Part shown: piece by piece, positions 62,732 through 64,000 of the stretch | How positions within the stretch are numbered: position 1 is the stretch's first letter | Layout: each line of letters begins with the position of its first letter | Translations under genes and position numbers: made by a program | Assembly: GCA_031082125.1 (NCBI GenBank) | Contig: JAVHLM010000001.1 | Coordinates: 151,455-215,454, forward strand | DNA from: Candidatus Eremiobacterota bacterium | Lineage (GTDB): Bacteria; Vulcanimicrobiota; CADAWZ01; Ess09-12 | DNA length: 64,000 nucleotides | Direction of reading: 5' to 3' | Notes under the pieces: generated by a model | Told to the model about the DNA's origin: nothing | Databases searched by the model: none | What the model saw: only the letters and a program-made list of their open reading frames with translations

Positions 62732-64000
62732 ATGGCAACAAAAGTGAAAGAAGCGACGTATTCAGGAGTAATCAGGGTGCACTATCCTCTCGAGAAGGGG
62801 ACCATAGTGCTGAGGACCGAGAAGGACTGGAACAGCGATATCGAGCCTGACCATGTAGACAGGGAAAACCACACCTATGAATTTACCGTCACCAACGACC
62901 ACAACAATATTGTGTATAAGCCCTGCATCAGGGAAGGGCACGAGATGAAGTGGGAGCACGGCGGCAACAGGGTGACGATGCTTGATGGCGAGATCATAGA
63001 GGATGTCTATCCCATGTTTATTCCCCGCGCCAGCGGCTCCATCACCCAGATTTTCAAGGTGCCTTCAAAAATTCTCGGAAGGGACGTGCTGCTGCGCCTT
63101 TACCTCCCCGCAGGCTACGAGGAGAACTCCCTCACGCGATATCCCACCATCTACATGCACGACGGCAAGAACCTCTTTTTCCCCCAGGAAGCCTTCCTGG
63201 GAAGAGAATGGACCGTCGATGAGAACCTGGAGCTCCTCAACAAGATGAGCCTTGTTGAGCCGTTTATAGTCGTAGGTGTCTATGCCGGCAACAGGGAGTT
63301 TGAGTACACGAAGCCCGGTTATGAGAGCTATGGCAAAAGCCTTGTCCAGGAGGTGAAGCCCTGGATCGACAAGAACTTCCGCACCAGCAGCAACCCCTGG
63401 AACAACTGCGTGATGGGCTCGTCGCTCGGTGGCGTGGTCTCCTTTTACCTGGGCTGGGAGTACCCGGAAGTCTTCGGCGCTGCCGTGTGCCTGTCAAGCA
63501 CCTTCGGATGGAAAGACAATCTCTTTGAGCGCGTTGAAAATGATCCCATCGAGAACAGGGCGGGCCTGAGAGTTTATATGGACAGCGGGTGGCCCGGCGA
63601 CAACTACGAGAGGACTGCGAGGATGGTTTTCACCATGCTGGGGAGAGGCTTCAGGCTCGGGCAGGTAATCCACCTGGCATTCCCGATGGCCGCCCATGAC
63701 GAGAACGCCTGGGCCTCAAGGCTTCATATCCCGTTCCAGCTCTTCGCAGGAAGGGTGAGGAGGACCCATATGAAGCGCGCATTCCCTCAATCAATGATTG
63801 AAGGAGCTCAAGCTGCGAAGCAGGAGAAGGCTCCCGTAGTAAAGGCACCCGCGTTAAAGGCACCCGCGGTAAAGGCACCCGCGGTAAAGGCACCTGCGCC
63901 AAAGGCTCCCGCGGTAAAGGCTCCCGCGGTAAAGGCTCCCGCGCCAAAGGCTCCCGCGCCAAAGGCTCCCGCGCCAAAGGCTCCCGCGCCAAAGGCTCCC
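62732..64000 (+). CDS. Alpha/beta-hydrolase esterase (PF00756-like) with KAPA tail, runs off the window
   Basis: 423 residues in the window, no stop; SD AAGGAG 6-7 nt before the ATG. No signal peptide is visible. An N-terminal beta domain (about 1-100; starch-binding-like) leads to the hydrolase core: YPTIYMHDGKNLFFP, FIVVGVYAGNREFEY, the nucleophile elbow GSSLGG (Ser231) and AAHDENAW (His322). These match the esterase D/Fes/antigen-85-like PF00756 family, which cut diverse acyl esters. From about 370 it enters a run of KAPA/KAPV units encoded by 15-bp repeats and still repeating at the edge. Divergent from the SNase-like operon. Confidence 0.85.
   Translation, partial: MATKVKEATYSGVIRVHYPLEKGTIVLRTEKDWNSDIEPDHVDRENHTYEFTVTNDHNNIVYKPCIREGHEMKWEHGGNRVTMLDGEIIEDVYPMFIPRASGSITQIFKVPSKILGRDVLLRLYLPAGYEENSLTRYPTIYMHDGKNLFFPQEAFLGREWTVDENLELLNKMSLVEPFIVVGVYAGNREFEYTKPGYESYGKSLVQEVKPWIDKNFRTSSNPWNNCVMGSSLGGVVSFYLGWEYPEVFGAAVCLSSTFGWKDNLFERVENDPIENRAGLRVYMDSGWPGDNYERTARMVFTMLGRGFRLGQVIHLAFPMAAHDENAWASRLHIPFQLFAGRVRRTHMKRAFPQSMIEGAQAAKQEKAPVVKAPALKAPAVKAPAVKAPAPKAPAVKAPAVKAPAPKAPAPKAPAPKAPAPKAP
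63839..64000. repeat. 15-bp tandem repeat (KAPA units) continuing past the edge
   Basis: Ten complete copies and a partial one of GTAAAGGCACCCGCG-type units, each 15 bp, in frame. The substitutions are mostly synonymous or V/P/L alternation, so the array is recently expanded. Total length unknown. Confidence 0.85.

Noticed and set aside
63839..64000. Direct repeats read as a possible CRISPR array
   Set aside because: Units are 15 bp, contiguous, in frame and without spacers; they encode the esterase tail.
1..64000. tRNA, rRNA or riboswitch genes
   Set aside because: I looked in the spacers for cloverleaf arms, conserved rRNA stretches and riboswitch cores and saw none; short structured RNAs could still be missed by eye.

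Overview
The window is 64 kb of GC-rich bacterial chromosome. The cell envelope is almost certainly diderm: there is a complete RND efflux operon with a TolC-type outer-membrane lipoprotein, several lipobox signal peptides, and many exported proteins. Start codons are mixed ATG/GTG/TTG, each usually behind a clear AGGAGG-type Shine-Dalgarno (SD). I see no rRNA, tRNA, CRISPR array, insertion sequence or prophage. The mixture suits an uncultivated lineage with a large, sensor-rich genome: ankyrin and TPR proteins, a pseudokinase with a J-like domain, an orphan FlhA/SctV protein, a very large hybrid kinase, and DUF2950/DUF3300 proteins. Candidate phyla of the Eremiobacterota/Xenobia or Riflebacteria type come to mind, but this is only an impression; a marker-gene tree would be needed.

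Layout. 1-5.6 kb: a partial recQ on the minus strand, then a plus-strand ankyrin - ATC-hydrolase-like - FlhA/SctV-like cluster. 5.8-15.5 kb: a 2,026-residue alpha-2-macroglobulin with an intact thioester motif, a helical 410-residue protein, a HAD hydrolase and a convergent M23 peptidase. 15.7-23.6 kb: an M50 site-2 protease, a glutamine synthetase homologue, an exported GH13-like protein, a small membrane protein and a TPR-ankyrin protein that ends a three-gene minus operon (DUF4253, beta-propeller lipoprotein, TPR/ANK). 25.5-27.8 kb: divergent promoters, an RRM RNA-binding protein, a 27-residue lipoprotein, a 145-residue unknown and a radical SAM/SPASM enzyme. 27.8-37.2 kb, mostly minus: a coiled/disordered 545-residue protein, a PAS-only sensor, a three-gene operon ending in a NapH/NosR-like polyferredoxin, a 2-hydroxyacyl-CoA dehydratase-family protein, a PHP phosphatase (plus strand) and a methyltransferase.

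37.3-40.9 kb is the most unusual part: a tight three-gene operon encoding a J-like domain fused to a kinase fold lacking the catalytic Asp, a von Willebrand A protein with a MIDAS motif, and a divergent adenylosuccinate-synthetase-like enzyme. It recalls kinase/vWA signalling modules such as TerY-P, but the pairing with a PurA-like enzyme is not one I recognise. 40.9-48.8 kb: the RND tripartite pump, whose inner-membrane and outer-membrane subunits both carry long low-complexity C-terminal tails. 48.8-52 kb: Tim44-like and TFIIB-type zinc-ribbon proteins and a TPR protein with a clear promoter and terminator. 52.1-58.4 kb: a REC-PP2C phosphatase and a 1,692-residue hybrid histidine kinase. 58.4-62.4 kb: a minus operon of degenerate SNase, DUF2950, DUF3300 and DUF2950, headed by a perfect 12+2+12 palindrome. 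62.7 kb to the edge: an esterase with a KAPA-repeat tail that runs out of the window.

Family assignments come from reading motifs in the translated sequence; no database search was run.
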